NCBI RefSeq assembly: GCF_016920785.2
Contig: NW_024609857.1
Location: 195,499,027 to 195,563,026, forward strand
DNA length: 64,000 bases
Direction: 5' to 3'
From: Ixodes scapularis
Taxonomy: Eukaryota; Arthropoda; Arachnida; Ixodida; Ixodidae
Part shown: positions 10,200-19,845 of the stretch, one piece after another
Position numbering within the stretch: position 1 is the first letter of the stretch
How the letters are laid out: each line of letters starts with the position of its first letter
Made by a program: the position numbers and the translations under genes
Notes under the pieces: generated by a model
The model's input: only the letters and a program-made list of their open reading frames with translations
The model's database searches: none
Told to the model about the DNA's origin: nothing

Positions 10200-10464
10200 A
10201 AAAACCTCCGTAATCCGTAATCTCCCTCGTTTTTAGGTTAGTGTGCCGCGTCACACTGGCAGCGTGAGTAAGGAGTGGCGCACACCCGCACCTGGCACAG
10301 TGTACCACCAAGTGGCCGGAGGGAGAAGATCTCATGGCCAGATCATGCTTCCTTAATCTATCATTAATGCATCTGTCTGACTGCCCGACATATACTGTTC
10401 CAAACGACAACGGTATCTTATATACTACCGCAATTTCACAGTTCACAGATTGTTTTTTTCTCAT
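10200..10464 (-). pseudogene. Penelope-like GIY-YIG endonuclease fragment
   Basis: The minus-strand frame contains VYKIPLSFGTVYVGQS followed by DRCINDRLRKH and then HLVVHCARCGCAPLL. These match the GIY-YIG nuclease at the C-terminus of Penelope-like elements in order. It has no RT and no Cys cluster. Its sequence differs from the PLE at 4817-7546, so it represents a second PLE lineage. The C-terminal continuation degrades into unrelated sequence after about 10230. Confidence 0.72.
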
Positions 10465-11027
10465 TTTTTAAACCTCCTGAGACTGGGTGAAAGCAACACC
10501 CCCCCCCCCCCCCCCCTTCCCCGTCTCTCCCGGTCGATCCTGCCAAAAAACGTTTCCAACTCTATAGAAGCGGAAAAGAACACTGGAACCTGGGTCGCTA
10601 AGCTCGTCAAGCACAACTTTGTGCCCGAAGTTTGCGGAACGCGCTAATTGGACTCTCGCGACGCTGATGTCGCGCCCAGCGAGGTGTTAATCATTCGAAC
10701 GCTCATTTCTTTGAGAGAGGCAGAATGTAGCAAAGTTTATCGAGGCGCGCGGGCAGCGCGTGAGGGGCGCGAGGAGCCCGCTGATTGAACGGCTTCGCCG
10801 ATGACGTAGCGCCCGTTTGCCCCTACGCCCCTTCGCCAAGCTAAAATTAATGCTCTGCAGATTGTCCCTAGGCAACCTGCTGACGCTCCAAATCCCTCCA
10901 AAGTTTGTGTAAAAAAGAAACCTCGTTTGTCGAAGTTGTCGCTGACGTCAAAGTGACGTTTCCGAACTTTGCGAAAGCCGTGGTTTGAGCTCGAGGTCTT
11001 CTCTTCGGACCGAGGCGAAGTTAAACG
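10465..11027. other. intron with an 18-base C tract
   Basis: C18 at about 10499-10516, then GC-rich sequence leading into the Harbinger-like remnant. No gene recognised apart from possible 5' sequence of that remnant. Confidence 0.55.
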
Positions 11028-11356
11028 TTGTCAACATGGCGGTGCCGTACGCTGCGGTCGAGCTTATCTTCCGCCACCGTCGGCGTCGCTACCGAAACCA
11101 CCGGGGACGGCTTTCAACTCCCCGACGACGACTTTCGGCGACAGTACCGGCTATCGAAAGCCGTTGTGCGTTCACTCTGCGACGAGCTTCGTTCGGCGCG
11201 CGGACTTCGAGGCGGCGGACAATCGCGTCTACCCTGACCATGGAACCACAAGCTCTCAGCGCGCTCCGGTTCTTTGGAACCAGTAGCTTTCAAGGCATGG
11301 TGGCGACTGACGAGTACCTGTCAGTCCCCCAGATGACTGTGAGCCGGGCTGTCTGA
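11028..11356 (+). pseudogene. Harbinger/HARBI1-like transposase N-terminal fragment
   Basis: Encodes DFRRQYRLSKAVVRSLCDEL in one frame, then SALRFFGTSSFQGMVATDEY and LSVPQMTVSRAV in another. These are the conserved N-terminal blocks of PIF/Harbinger nucleases. A frame change is needed near 11225 and the frame ends at TGA (11354-11356), so the DDE catalytic core is absent. It differs from the second Harbinger relative at 13253. Confidence 0.8.
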
Positions 11357-11832
11357 GTTTTTGCGGCTGCCATCGTTTTTTTCAGTAATATCCGAAGAGG
11401 TACTTATAAGCTGGTATACAATTCAGAATGTCGGAAAATAAACAAGAACCTGGGTAATTCTTGGGTAGGGTGGAGTCTCCCGGCAGCTGGCAGAATTATT
11501 TCCCCAAAATTCTACTGGCAGTCGTCACTCATTGGCGGTCAAATCAGTTCATCGAACGAGGCGTCATCGACAGATCGTTTCATCGGCACGCGATGTAATC
11601 ACATGAAAGAGATTTCCTTCCGTCAGACCTATATACATATATTAAACATTTTCACACCCTTATACATGTAATTGGGGTGTCCCATAACTAACACCCAAAT
11701 AAGTGTAGCGATATATACCTTATAAAAAATGTAAACCTCACAAATGTGTGATTTTTTAACACGTTTCTTAAAATGTGTGATAATGCACTACACCTTTTTA
11801 TTAAGATGTTAAACTACAATACCCCTTCTCGT
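11357..11832. other. intron, AT-rich, nothing recognised
   Basis: No coding region or terminal repeats. The sequence becomes AT-rich toward the hAT MITE. Confidence 0.55.
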
Positions 11833-11991
11833 CAGGCACGTAGCCAGGGGGGAGGGGGGCATAAGGCCCCCCCCCCCCCTTTCCGAAATCTTCCATTTTG
11901 CTGGGGCCTCCCTCCCCCTCATAGAGCACTTTGTCATGGGCGTCTCCCTTCCCTCCCCCCGCCCTGAAACAAAATCCTGGCTACGTGCCTG
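11833..11991. mobile_element. hAT-type MITE, 159 bp, with perfect 8-bp target duplication
   Basis: Perfect 16-bp terminal inverted repeats CAGGCACGTAGCCAGG / CCTGGCTACGTGCCTG, beginning CAG and ending CTG. They are flanked by the direct repeat CTTCTCGT at 11825-11832 and 11992-11999. CAG...CTG ends with 8-bp duplications are diagnostic of the hAT superfamily. The interior is GC-rich with C and G runs and has no coding capacity. The perfect ends and duplication indicate a recent insertion moved by an autonomous relative elsewhere. Confidence 0.9.
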
Positions 11992-12660
11992 CTTCTCGTC
12001 AAGGTGTAATTACCATAGTACATTTCTTTTTCACAGTGGCCCGGGACCCCATAAAATGAATGAACATATAAATTATACAAACGAGTCGCCGAAACAGCAC
12101 GTTGCTTCTTGGCGAGTGTCGAGGCAATTTTGGCCAAAACCCGGTTTCAATATTGGCCGGATGTACGGTTTTGCGCTTCGTCCTGACATCCGGCAGGTAT
12201 GGGTGTACCCATGCAAATAAACGATTTATGTCTAATAGCACTGGCACCACTGATCTCTTAGTAGGCTGGATCGCGGATAGAAGCCTTTATTGCTGGGGTC
12301 GAGCGGTACCACCGGTAGTCATCGCTTGACACGATCTAATGCATGCTATAGGAGAAACGGGAAAACGCAATATTATTACGTTAGTAGGTTGTTCTCGATC
12401 GTGAAACTTCAATCGTGTTTCCGCAAATAACAGTTAATATCGTTTACAAGAATAATAAAACGCATTAAAATACCAATCTTGTTTAAATAAATGTGTGATT
12501 GAGGGTCGAGGGCGACTTTGTTGGGCGTTAACTGTGATGTGTTTAATGAGACAAGGGCTACCGAGAATAATTGTGAAGTCATCCGTGATCTCGGAGTCAT
12601 CAGAGCTCAGCAAACGATTAGCTAGAAGACCTTTACTGGGGACATTCGCATCGTTTTATA
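11992..12660. other. intron, nothing coding recognised
   Basis: Unique-looking intronic sequence between the hAT MITE and the terminal repeat at 12661. Confidence 0.5.
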
Positions 12661-13252
12661 CCCCTGTCAGACGGGCTTGTTTAGTGTCACTACAAGCGAA
12701 AGCACTTCGCCCTTAGTGCCATTTTTGTAGTGCGCCACACGGCTCCTTCCTGAAGAACACACTTGGCTTGGAGTGTGTTTGACGAACTCACTTCGCTCCA
12801 TCGAGTGCGTGGCATCAATAGGAGTGTTTCCACAGTAAAACATAGAAACATAGAAGCCAAAAGGGTAGCGTAAGTTTTATTTTATAAAGAAATAGAAATT
12901 CGTGAAAGAGAGGACATGTAGAAGAGTGGCATCGCAAAAAAAAAAAAAAAAATATTGGGGTGGACTTGGAGTTAAAGGTCTGTTCACACGATGCATCTTT
13001 TAGGCGCGTAACAGTTTCGCGACACTTAAGTTTCACGAAATGTGCTCGATCACACGTACCGCTTCACGTGCAACAACGATGACATTTAGACTCGTGAAAA
13101 TAGTTTGGGTGTTGACCATAAAGTGGCGCTTCAGTTGAAAGCCAACATCATCATCATCACCATTAGCCATTCAGCGTCGTGTTCTCCATCTTCCGCCAGA
13201 TTCTGAAAACCGAAGCTCCTTCTGCCTACGATTCCATCGTGCGTAAAGTGGC

Positions 13253-13570
13253 ATGTCGGCACGAAAGCGTAGAGTTGTTGCGGCAGCTCGAATAGTTGTT
13301 CTCTGCGACGAGGATGCCTTTCCCAAGAAGAAAAGACCGTGGGTAAAAGAGTACCTACAGAAACGCGAGCAGACGGGAGCGCATCACTCGCTAACAAGAG
13401 ACCTCCTGAAGGACGCAAATGAGTTCAGGCGGTACCTGAGGATGACGCCTGATGTGTTCCATCGGCTGGCAGACGGAATCAGGGCGGATATTCAAAGGCA
13501 GAATACCGTCATGAGGGAGTCTATCTCTGCGGAGGAGCGGCTTGAAGTTACGCTCCGTCACCTTGCAAGC
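13253..13570 (+). CDS. Harbinger-like transposase, N-terminal exon
   Basis: The frame from ATG 13253 encodes a basic N-terminus, then RPWVKEYLQKREQTGAHHSL, RDLLKDANEFRRYLRMTPDV and SAEERLEVTLRHLASG. This is the characteristic N-terminal region of PIF/Harbinger (HARBI1-like) nucleases. LASG is followed directly by a GTAAGC donor at about 13571, so the first exon probably ends there. The catalytic exon is missing, apparently through loss around the nested LINE. There are no in-frame stops. Confidence 0.82.
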
Positions 13571-13730
13571 GGTAAGCGAACTCGCATGTGCGCAAAGCCG
13601 ATTGAGGCGGCAACCTGTACGTGCAGGACATGTGCCGGCGCCGAGCCCGTACGCAGCCAATTCATTGCCAAAGCTCCTATCAATGCACATGGTATTCATA
13701 GAAACGCTACGTGCCCAATTTGGTTACTTC

Positions 13731-14705
13731 TTTAATCTTTATTCTTTATTCAGGGAACTCCTGCAGCGCCTAGAAGGCATTATTGCAGGGGGCGAATAAT
13801 AACGAAAAGAACATATCAACATTTGCAGCACAAACTATACATTCCTGTAAAGCGTTCCAGTCCTTGACCGTCCTCACAAAAAACGAATTTTTGCAGAGCT
13901 CCGTCCTAGTACAGTATTCGCGTATCTTGTGCACATGATCATTACGTTTGGAAAAATAATTTGGTTTTAAGAGGTATGATGAGCTATTAATACCAGTAGC
14001 TTCATGATAAATGTTGTATAAAAATTTCAACCGTAAATTTTTTCGCCGAAGATCCAATGACGCCCATCCTAGTGATTGTTTCATGTTAGTTACACTAGAA
14101 AAACGGTCGTACTGGCCCAGGACGAAGCGTGCGGCACGATTTTGTATTTTTTCCAAGCCATCAATGCGATTTTTTTTGGAAGGGTCCCACACAGTGCATG
14201 CGTAATCTAGAAGTGGCCTTACATAGGCAAGATATGCTAGTTCTTTTATTTTTTGTGTAGCGTTTTTTAGGTTTCTTTGGACAAAGCCCAGTGCGCGACC
14301 CGCCCTCATAATGACATCATCAATTTGCGAATCCCACGTGCAGTCGGATGACAAAATGACTCCGAGGTATTTTACTTTATTCTCATTCGTTACTAGCTCA
14401 TTGCTTAAATAATACTGTGTCAAATTTATTTTTTTTACGTGTGAAGCTAACATGAACACATTTCTTTACGTTAAGTTGCATCCCCCATTCACCGCACCAT
14501 TGTTCTATTCGATCTAGGTCAGCCTGGAGTTGTCCGGAACCCTCCCCGTTCTTTATACGCGTATACACAGCGCAATCATCAGCAAATAATCTCAGCTGGG
14601 AAGTTACATTGACATGAATATCATTGATAAATATTAAGAATAACAATGGCCCCAGAACCGACCCCTGTGGTACACCAGACGTAACTTCAACAAAATGAGA
14701 CGCCT
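13731..14705 (-). pseudogene. 5'-truncated CR1/Jockey-group LINE, ORF2 C-terminal half
   Basis: On the minus strand the sequence begins at SGVPQGSVLGPLLFLIFIND (upstream of 14646), then RLFADDCAVY (catalytic FADD), WGMQLNVKKC, VKYLGVILSSDC, YVRPLLDYACTVWDP and a C-terminal tail to about 13770. A frame change occurs near 14440-14460. The 3' end is marked on the plus strand by ctttattctttattc, i.e. an AATAAAG-type repeat tail. It is inserted inside the Harbinger element. No unambiguous target duplication was seen. Confidence 0.88.
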
Positions 14706-15315
14706 CGCCGTTTACAAATCACACATCGGCGCCCCTGTCTCCCCCAATTTTACTGTGCCAACTGTTTCAGAAAGCCCACATGTTTTCACGTTCGCTTGTA
14801 AACAAAGCAAGCTTGGTTTCAGTTTTTTCGATGGTCTCTTATCCAGCGGTATCGTCGCGACAACAACGCTACGAGCACTATTCTAATCTCGCCAACTTCC
14901 GCTAATTGTCTTCGTCCATCGCTGGATTTCTTTCCGATATGCTACTCACTTTTCCTTCAGTGGTGCTTGAAGTGCTTGCGAAAGCGCCGGCAGTATCCAT
15001 CGTTCGTGGTTTCGGTTTTTTGAATTTGGCTCGGCTACAACACCGGCAGTGAAGTGGTCTTCTCAAACAGTTCGCTCCGCCCTCAAAGGCCACGTGAGAG
15101 CGTTTCTGAGCGGCCATTGGCGGCACCCTCAGAGTGATTGACAGGACTCGGCAAAGTTTCAGCAAAAGCTCGCTCCAGAAGCGAGGTGTGCGCGCAACTT
15201 TTTTTTTAGATGCGCGCGTCCTTTTCGGACTTGTTCAGACCGAGCAACCATTTCGCGAAACTACGTTTTGCGACACTAGATGCGCGAGAAAAATGCATCG
15301 TGTGAACGGGCCTTT

Positions 15316-15592
15316 AGGCTGATCTGAACCAAGATTAGCGCAGCGTAAATTGATAAAAGACGACGACAAAGTCAGTCATTCAACGGCTATCTCGGTTAGC
15401 AGAGAATGATGAAGACTACTTTTGTTTCAGCATGTAACTATTCGTGACAACACGACAGTTTCAGGGCCTCCTCGTAGACTTCCATGAAACGAAGCGGAAC
15501 GCCAAAGTGAGCTTCGTTCTTTATCTTGGCTTGCGGTGATCGATGAGAATCATCCAATTGGCGTAAAAATCATTCATTAATGTAACGTTCTT
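15316..15592. other. intron, nothing recognised
   Basis: Short spacer between the Harbinger right end and the palindrome-array element. Confidence 0.5.
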
Positions 15593-16041
15593 TTAGAGCA
15601 CAGCTCCTATAGGAACCCGTTTCTGAGTTGAGCGGCGTCGGCATAACCGCGTGTTGTATTAAGGGCTGTTTCCCAAAATGACGTCACACGTGACGTCACG
15701 TGTTTCATCACGTGTGACGTCACGAGGGTAAAATTTTCCCGCCAAATTTTGCGGTAAAACTTTATGCTAAGTTTGGTGTAAAATTTTTCTGCTAAATCGA
15801 CAGGGAAAATTTTACCCGTGTGACGTCACGTGACGTCACACTTAAAATTTCAGGTGACGTGTCATGTGACGTCACACGTCAATTCAGCGGGCGAATTTCC
15901 CGGCTTAATTTAGCGGGAAATTTAGTGAAATGTTTACGCTAAGTGGGATGGGAGCAGGAGAGGAGGATGGGAGGGTACGGAGTGGGAGCGGCTGCACACC
16001 CTCCCCTTCGTACGCTTCCCCCCTCTTCCTCAAGAGCGCAT
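15593..16041. mobile_element. palindrome-array element, copy E (CRE plus AAATTTAGCGG types)
   Basis: Starts with the family end agagcacagctcct, then a tgagcggcgtcggcataacc block shared with the copies at 45365 and 47261. It ends with tcctcaagagcg and the flank acagRgaattgtaaac. Inside are six TGACGTCA palindromes (about 15679-15723 and 15822-15875), mostly embedded in cacgtg/cacacgtg, and between them several TTTCCCGCTAAATTT-like units. It links the two array types carried separately by other copies. The right terminal repeat is partly deleted. Confidence 0.72.
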
Positions 16042-16090
16042 TACAGAGAATTGTAAACGTCTAATTTTTTTAATGTGTCTTTATTAAGGG

Positions 16091-16260
16091 GTATCGGTGG
16101 CCGAGTGGGCTAGCGCCCACCAGATCAGAGTACGTGGAGAGAAAGCTCGCGCAGGAGAACCCAGTGATCCTGAGCTCAATCCCCAGCCCTGCCCGAAGAA
16201 CACACCTCCAATGAAGTGAGTTCGGGGAGCACACTACGCTCGCTCTGGTAGACCGAGTGT
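16091..16260 (+). repeat. tRNA-derived SINE, copy 1 (partial)
   Basis: Pol III A-box-like TGGCCGAGTGGGC near the start and B-box-like gagctcaatcc near 16173, spaced as in a tRNA-Ser/Leu type head, with the shared gaaagctcgcgc and gagaaccca blocks. The body diverges after about 16190. Confidence 0.78.
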
Positions 16261-16455
16261 GTAATCTCGATAGCAGTGTTCAAAGAGTAAAAATAATAGA
16301 AGAAATTAACGCTGCGTAAAATTAGTATTATTTTGATAGGAGTAATATTAGATGCGCACTTGTTTTCTGTTGGCAGGAAAGTAGTGCAGTGTAGAAACAC
16401 AAGCGGCGAATCTAGTTTCCAGCCTTGGCCCCTGCACGACAGCCGGCGACGACCA
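16261..16455. other. intron, nothing recognised
   Basis: AT-rich spacer leading into the palindrome. Confidence 0.5.
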
Positions 16456-16649
16456 GGGGGCCGATGTTGCACGTTTTGCACTCCCAGGAGACTAGGGAGA
16501 AGGAAGTGACGTCAACAGCGCAGCAAATGCAGATTGGATGTTGATTTTGTTTTCTTCTGTCAACATCTAATCTGCGTTTGCTCTAGTCGTTGACGTCACT
16601 TCCTTCTCCCAAGTCTCCTGGGAGTCCAAAACGTGCAACATAGCCCCCC
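16456..16649. repeat. ~190-bp palindrome with ~88-bp arms
   Basis: The left arm (about 16456-16544) and right arm (about 16561-16649) are imperfect reverse complements around a loop of about 16 bp. Landmarks in both arms are gttgcacgtttt, actcccaggagac, ggagaaggaagtgacgtcaa and agatgttga-type ends. The right arm overlaps the 3' end of the Harbinger-like frame at 16650, so the left arm is an inverted copy of that edge. RNA through it would fold into a long hairpin. Confidence 0.8.
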
Positions 16650-17017
16650 AGGAGGCCCCTGCAAGACTCCACCAGGAATCTGAAGGTGGCAGAAGAGACA
16701 CGAACGGCTTGCTTGAAATGGAACCCGCCCAAATGGGGCAAGGTGTCTTCGAACCACCGTTCGTTCCTCTGAAAGGTCCACCGTTCTCGACTGATCACGG
16801 GTAGGGTGTCGGTCTTGAGAGCGGCAATGGTGAAGGCATTGGCCTGCAGCTGCTGATCGATGTCACTTGAAAATCTTGCCTGTGCTTCGGCATCCAGGTC
16901 CAGCTGCCTCTCATCTGAAAGGCGTTGGGCTCTCACGGAGAAAAGTGCCCCAACCACACGCTTCCACTGTCCAACATCGCGGATATCGCCCTCCAGCTCG
17001 TCCTCCACACACTCCAT
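16650..17017 (-). pseudogene. Harbinger-like transposase N-terminal fragment, third lineage
   Basis: Minus-strand frame with RNERWFEDTLPHLGGFHFKQ, then AVRVSSATFRFLVESCRG near its end, the N-terminal block order of PIF/Harbinger proteins. The likely start ATG is complementary to 17015-17017; codons upstream of it lie in the SINE at 17031. The frame runs into the palindrome at 16649, so no catalytic core is present. Confidence 0.65.
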
Positions 17018-17030
17018 GATGTTTCCCTGT

Positions 17031-17185
17031 GGCGAGTGGCCGAGTGGGCTCGCGCACACTAGCTCGGAGCACGCGGAGCGAAAGCTCGCGCTGCAGAACC
17101 CAGGAATCCTGTGTTCAATCCCTACCCCTGCTCGTTTTCATCTGGATGAACATCGTACAGGCGTGCGGATGTATATCACTGGCTT
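17031..17185 (+). repeat. tRNA-derived SINE, copy 2
   Basis: Contains gcgagtggccgagtgggct (A box), cggagcgaaagctcgcgctg, a gttcaatcc B box at about 17112, then cccctgctcgttttcatctg and a gtgcggatg block. It preserves the central SINE sequence that is interrupted at 19846. Inserted just 5' of a Harbinger-like frame. Confidence 0.85.
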
Positions 17186-17454
17186 GTAATGGCTGATCGT
17201 AATTATCAAATTAGATTTAAATTTGAATTAAAGCTCGTGACAGCGCAACAATGTGTGGTAAATTGTTTCTAATGAGACGACGAAGCTATGTAACAATGTG
17301 ATTGCACTGTGCCCATTACTTACCCATCGCCATTGCCATCTTTTTTGGAGTGCCACTAAGTTTTCCCGTGTAGCACCAACACACTTGCAGTGTGTTTCGA
17401 CTGGCTGAAGTGCACTTGCTTGCGGTGACACTAAACTAGCCCGTCTGACAGGGG

Positions 17455-18230
17455 TATTAAAGTAACTGGATCGGTGATTCAGTGACTTTAGGGTAGACGG
17501 ATCTGACTTGGCGTTCCACGTATGCGTGACGCGGTCATCGGAGCTGTAGTCCACAGAAACAGGCGCCAGTGCACAAGATGGCTCGTGCCACCTCGTGCTC
17601 GGCTCGCGCAGAGCCCTAGCGGGGTTGTCGCGCGTGCAGAAAGGCTGCAGTTCTATGATCCATGCCGGCAGTGGCGGCATAACAAAACTAACTGGTGTGA
17701 TCGGTCTATTGCATGAGTGTCTGTGAGATTGTGTCGGTCAAGAAATGTGCAAAAGTTTTTTTTTTTTGCGCCTCCTGTTTTTTAAATATTTATCCCTGCT
17801 CTTGGACATCCGTGTTCAAATTGTGTAGAGTGAAGTGTCCTATTATGCTGTTTCCGGGGCTCGATGAGGAACGTGCTTCATTCTTTTCGCTGTTCAGCTG
17901 GAGAAGTTATCTCGTGTTGGGTTTCCTTGCGTTGACTGATGATCTTGCATCTATACAAGGCGGAAAGTGTTGACAAAGGTACTTTATGTGTTAGAGATGG
18001 TCTGTGTGAGTGCGTGTGTTTGTTTCCTTTTTATGCGTTTTTTTCCCACCTTTACATGGTTTCAAATTTTGTTTCGCCGTCTCTTTTTTTTATGCCGTTA
18101 GAACGCGTTGTTTTTGTTTCGATTCGTGAATAGCCTATATTACAGGAAGAACTTCCATGTTATAGATTATATGCTCGGAAAAACGTAGATCACTATGTTT
18201 GTGCCTGTTTCTTTTTCCGCCTGTAAACAG
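17455..18230. other. intron up to exon b, no gene recognised
   Basis: Pyrimidine-rich from about 17750 with T tracts, ending in the acceptor tract ctttttccgcctgtaaacag. Confidence 0.6.
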
Positions 18231-18399
18231 GACTTGCACAGCGTGCGACGAGAGCGACGTCTTTTTGGCTTGGAACCCAATCACGCACCTGTCGGGCTTT
18301 CTGACCACCGTACTGGCAGTTTGTATTGGAGCCACCTGCGTCATCGTGACGCCAGCTCTCACCTACAATCAGTTTTATGACATCTGCAACAAGTTTCAG
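18231..18399 (+). CDS. Acyl-CoA synthetase / luciferase-like enzyme, exon b
   Basis: 169-bp exon. The first base completes the Arg codon left by 390-592, then the frame reads CDESDVFLAWNPITHLSGF with a THxSG-type motif (the position of the family's FHxxG block), followed by GATCVIVTPALTYNQFYDIC. It ends ...NKFQ|GTAGGG, phase 0, with GT at 18400-18401. The acceptor is a strong pyrimidine tract plus AG at 18229-18230. In adenylate-forming enzymes this segment follows the TSGTTGxPKG loop by about 20-30 residues, as it does here. Nothing in the exon is broken. Confidence 0.92.
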
Positions 18400-19727
18400 G
18401 TAGGGCTAGCAACTTGAGCACGAACAGAAAAACCTCAGTTTTCTACAAATGTTGCTTTCTTTCTCTGGGTGCAAGGGAAGATATAAAAAAGACCAATCGG
18501 TACCGAGTACTAACTCTGAGCGCTGTGAGGCTAGGGAGAAGCATAAAGATGAGGCCTTTAAAGGAGAGGGTTGATAAAGGCATTGGAGGTGAAACAAAGA
18601 GAAGAAAGTGTATTTGAATAGCGCAAAGCGTACATTGTTATATGTCTTAAAAAAGTACATATTGTCACCATAAGCAACAAAAATACAGTCGAACTAAAAG
18701 TGGTTTAATGAGGCGAACTTTGGCTTGTGACCTTAAAAAGTAACAAGAACTGGATGCAAGGGCGACGCAAGACTCCTGTTAGCGTTGCCCTTGCATCGCC
18801 CTTGCTTCGGCCTTGCGTCGCCTTTGCGTCGCCCTTGCGTCGGCGACGCAAGCACGGCTACCCCGGAGCAGCCAGTTACCGCTGTTTTTAAAAATACGGT
18901 CAGCTTAGAAGTGCTCCGAACCACAACACGAGATAACAGCTAAGAGTGAGTTGGAACTTTCCAGAAGAGTACATATTTATAAACTAGAGAACCGGGTTGA
19001 GCGCTTTTCTGACCTTGTTTGTGATCAAGAACAGGGTGAAGAGATCAGGACAAAAAGGAAAGAGCACACAGGACAAGGGTCTTCTCATTTTATCAAAATG
19101 TTCTGTCGGACAGCGCTTTGCACTGTATCTTCGCTCCTCTTTGGCCTTGTATTTGCGCGAAGCGTTTTCGTCATGAATGCATACCAACTAGCCCAATTGT
19201 TTTTTTTTTTTTTTTTTTTTTTTTTCTGATGAACCTTGTTTGACCGCCACTTTCGATCAAAGTCCAGTCCGAAGCTCCGAGGTCAGAAGTTCGGTGGCAT
19301 AGAGACCAATAGAGCGTCAAGGTAGTGAATGTATATCTATCTTGACGAAATACGTCAGAAGAATTCAAGAAGTATTTTGACCGCGTAGGTAAAAATTATT
19401 TTAGAAATATTTCGATGTCTTCAAGATAATGTGTAACGGACGTCCATATAATCGTTCAAAATGTTTCGGTAGTGGACGTCGAAATCACAAAGGCCCCTTC
19501 ACACACTTGCGTTTCACTCGGATCGACTGGGACGACAAAACCAGCTGTTTAAGCCTTCTGTGATGGCTTCCGACCAGCTGAACTGTTGCACAGCCGGTCG
19601 TAGTGAAACCCAAGCGTCTGAATGTGCCTCTACTGCCAAGTGGTATCTTACTGGTTGACCAGCCTGGGATCGGGAGCGCATGCATTGCCGTCTTTTAGTC
19701 ACCCCCGTAGCAGTGTGTTACAATGCG
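18400..19727. other. intron 2 proximal part: GCC-CTTGCGTC repeats and a T26 tract
   Basis: 18753-18856 contains seven or so 12-15-bp variants of gcccttgcgtcgcc, ending in the complementary ggcgacgcaag, so the block can fold on itself. A T26 tract lies at about 19200-19225. No gene recognised. Confidence 0.65.
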
Positions 19728-19845
19728 GCGTGGATCGGTGGCCGACTGGTTTAGCGCCACCGTGGTTAGCGTGCACCGTGCTCGGAGCACGTGGAGTGAA
19801 AGCTCGCGCTGCAGAACCAAGGGATCCCAGTTTCAATCCCCACCC
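19728..19845 (+). repeat. tRNA-derived SINE, copy 3, 5' half
   Basis: Head with ggccgactggtttagcgcc (A box), gaaagctcgcgctgcagaac and gtttcaatcc (B box), ending ccacccc exactly where the long-inverted-repeat element begins. The 3' half resumes at 21684. Confidence 0.85.

Larger units (their letters stand above)
12974..15315. mobile_element. PIF/Harbinger element with nested LINE
   Basis: Left end aaaggtctgttcacacgat and right end atcgtgtgaacgggccttt are inverted repeats sharing GTTCACACGATGCAT, with imperfect similarity further in. TTA precedes the left end and TAG follows the right, so the expected 3-bp duplication is not clean. It carries a transposase first exon (13253-13570) and is interrupted by an antisense LINE (13731-14705). 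14706-15260 is non-coding. The DDE exon was not found, so it is non-autonomous. Confidence 0.72.
12661..17454. mobile_element. candidate 4.8-kb TIR-bounded unit with TA flanks
   Basis: The left end CCCCTGTCAGACGGGC is matched in inverted orientation by GCCCGTCTGACAGGGG at the right end. Similarity continues inward (gtttagtgtcac, then a caagc block). A TA dinucleotide abuts both ends (12659-12660 and 17455-17456). The unit would enclose the Harbinger element with its nested LINE, a palindrome-array element, two SINEs and a second Harbinger remnant. Alternatively the two ends may belong to two independent short elements in opposite orientation. Confidence 0.45.
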
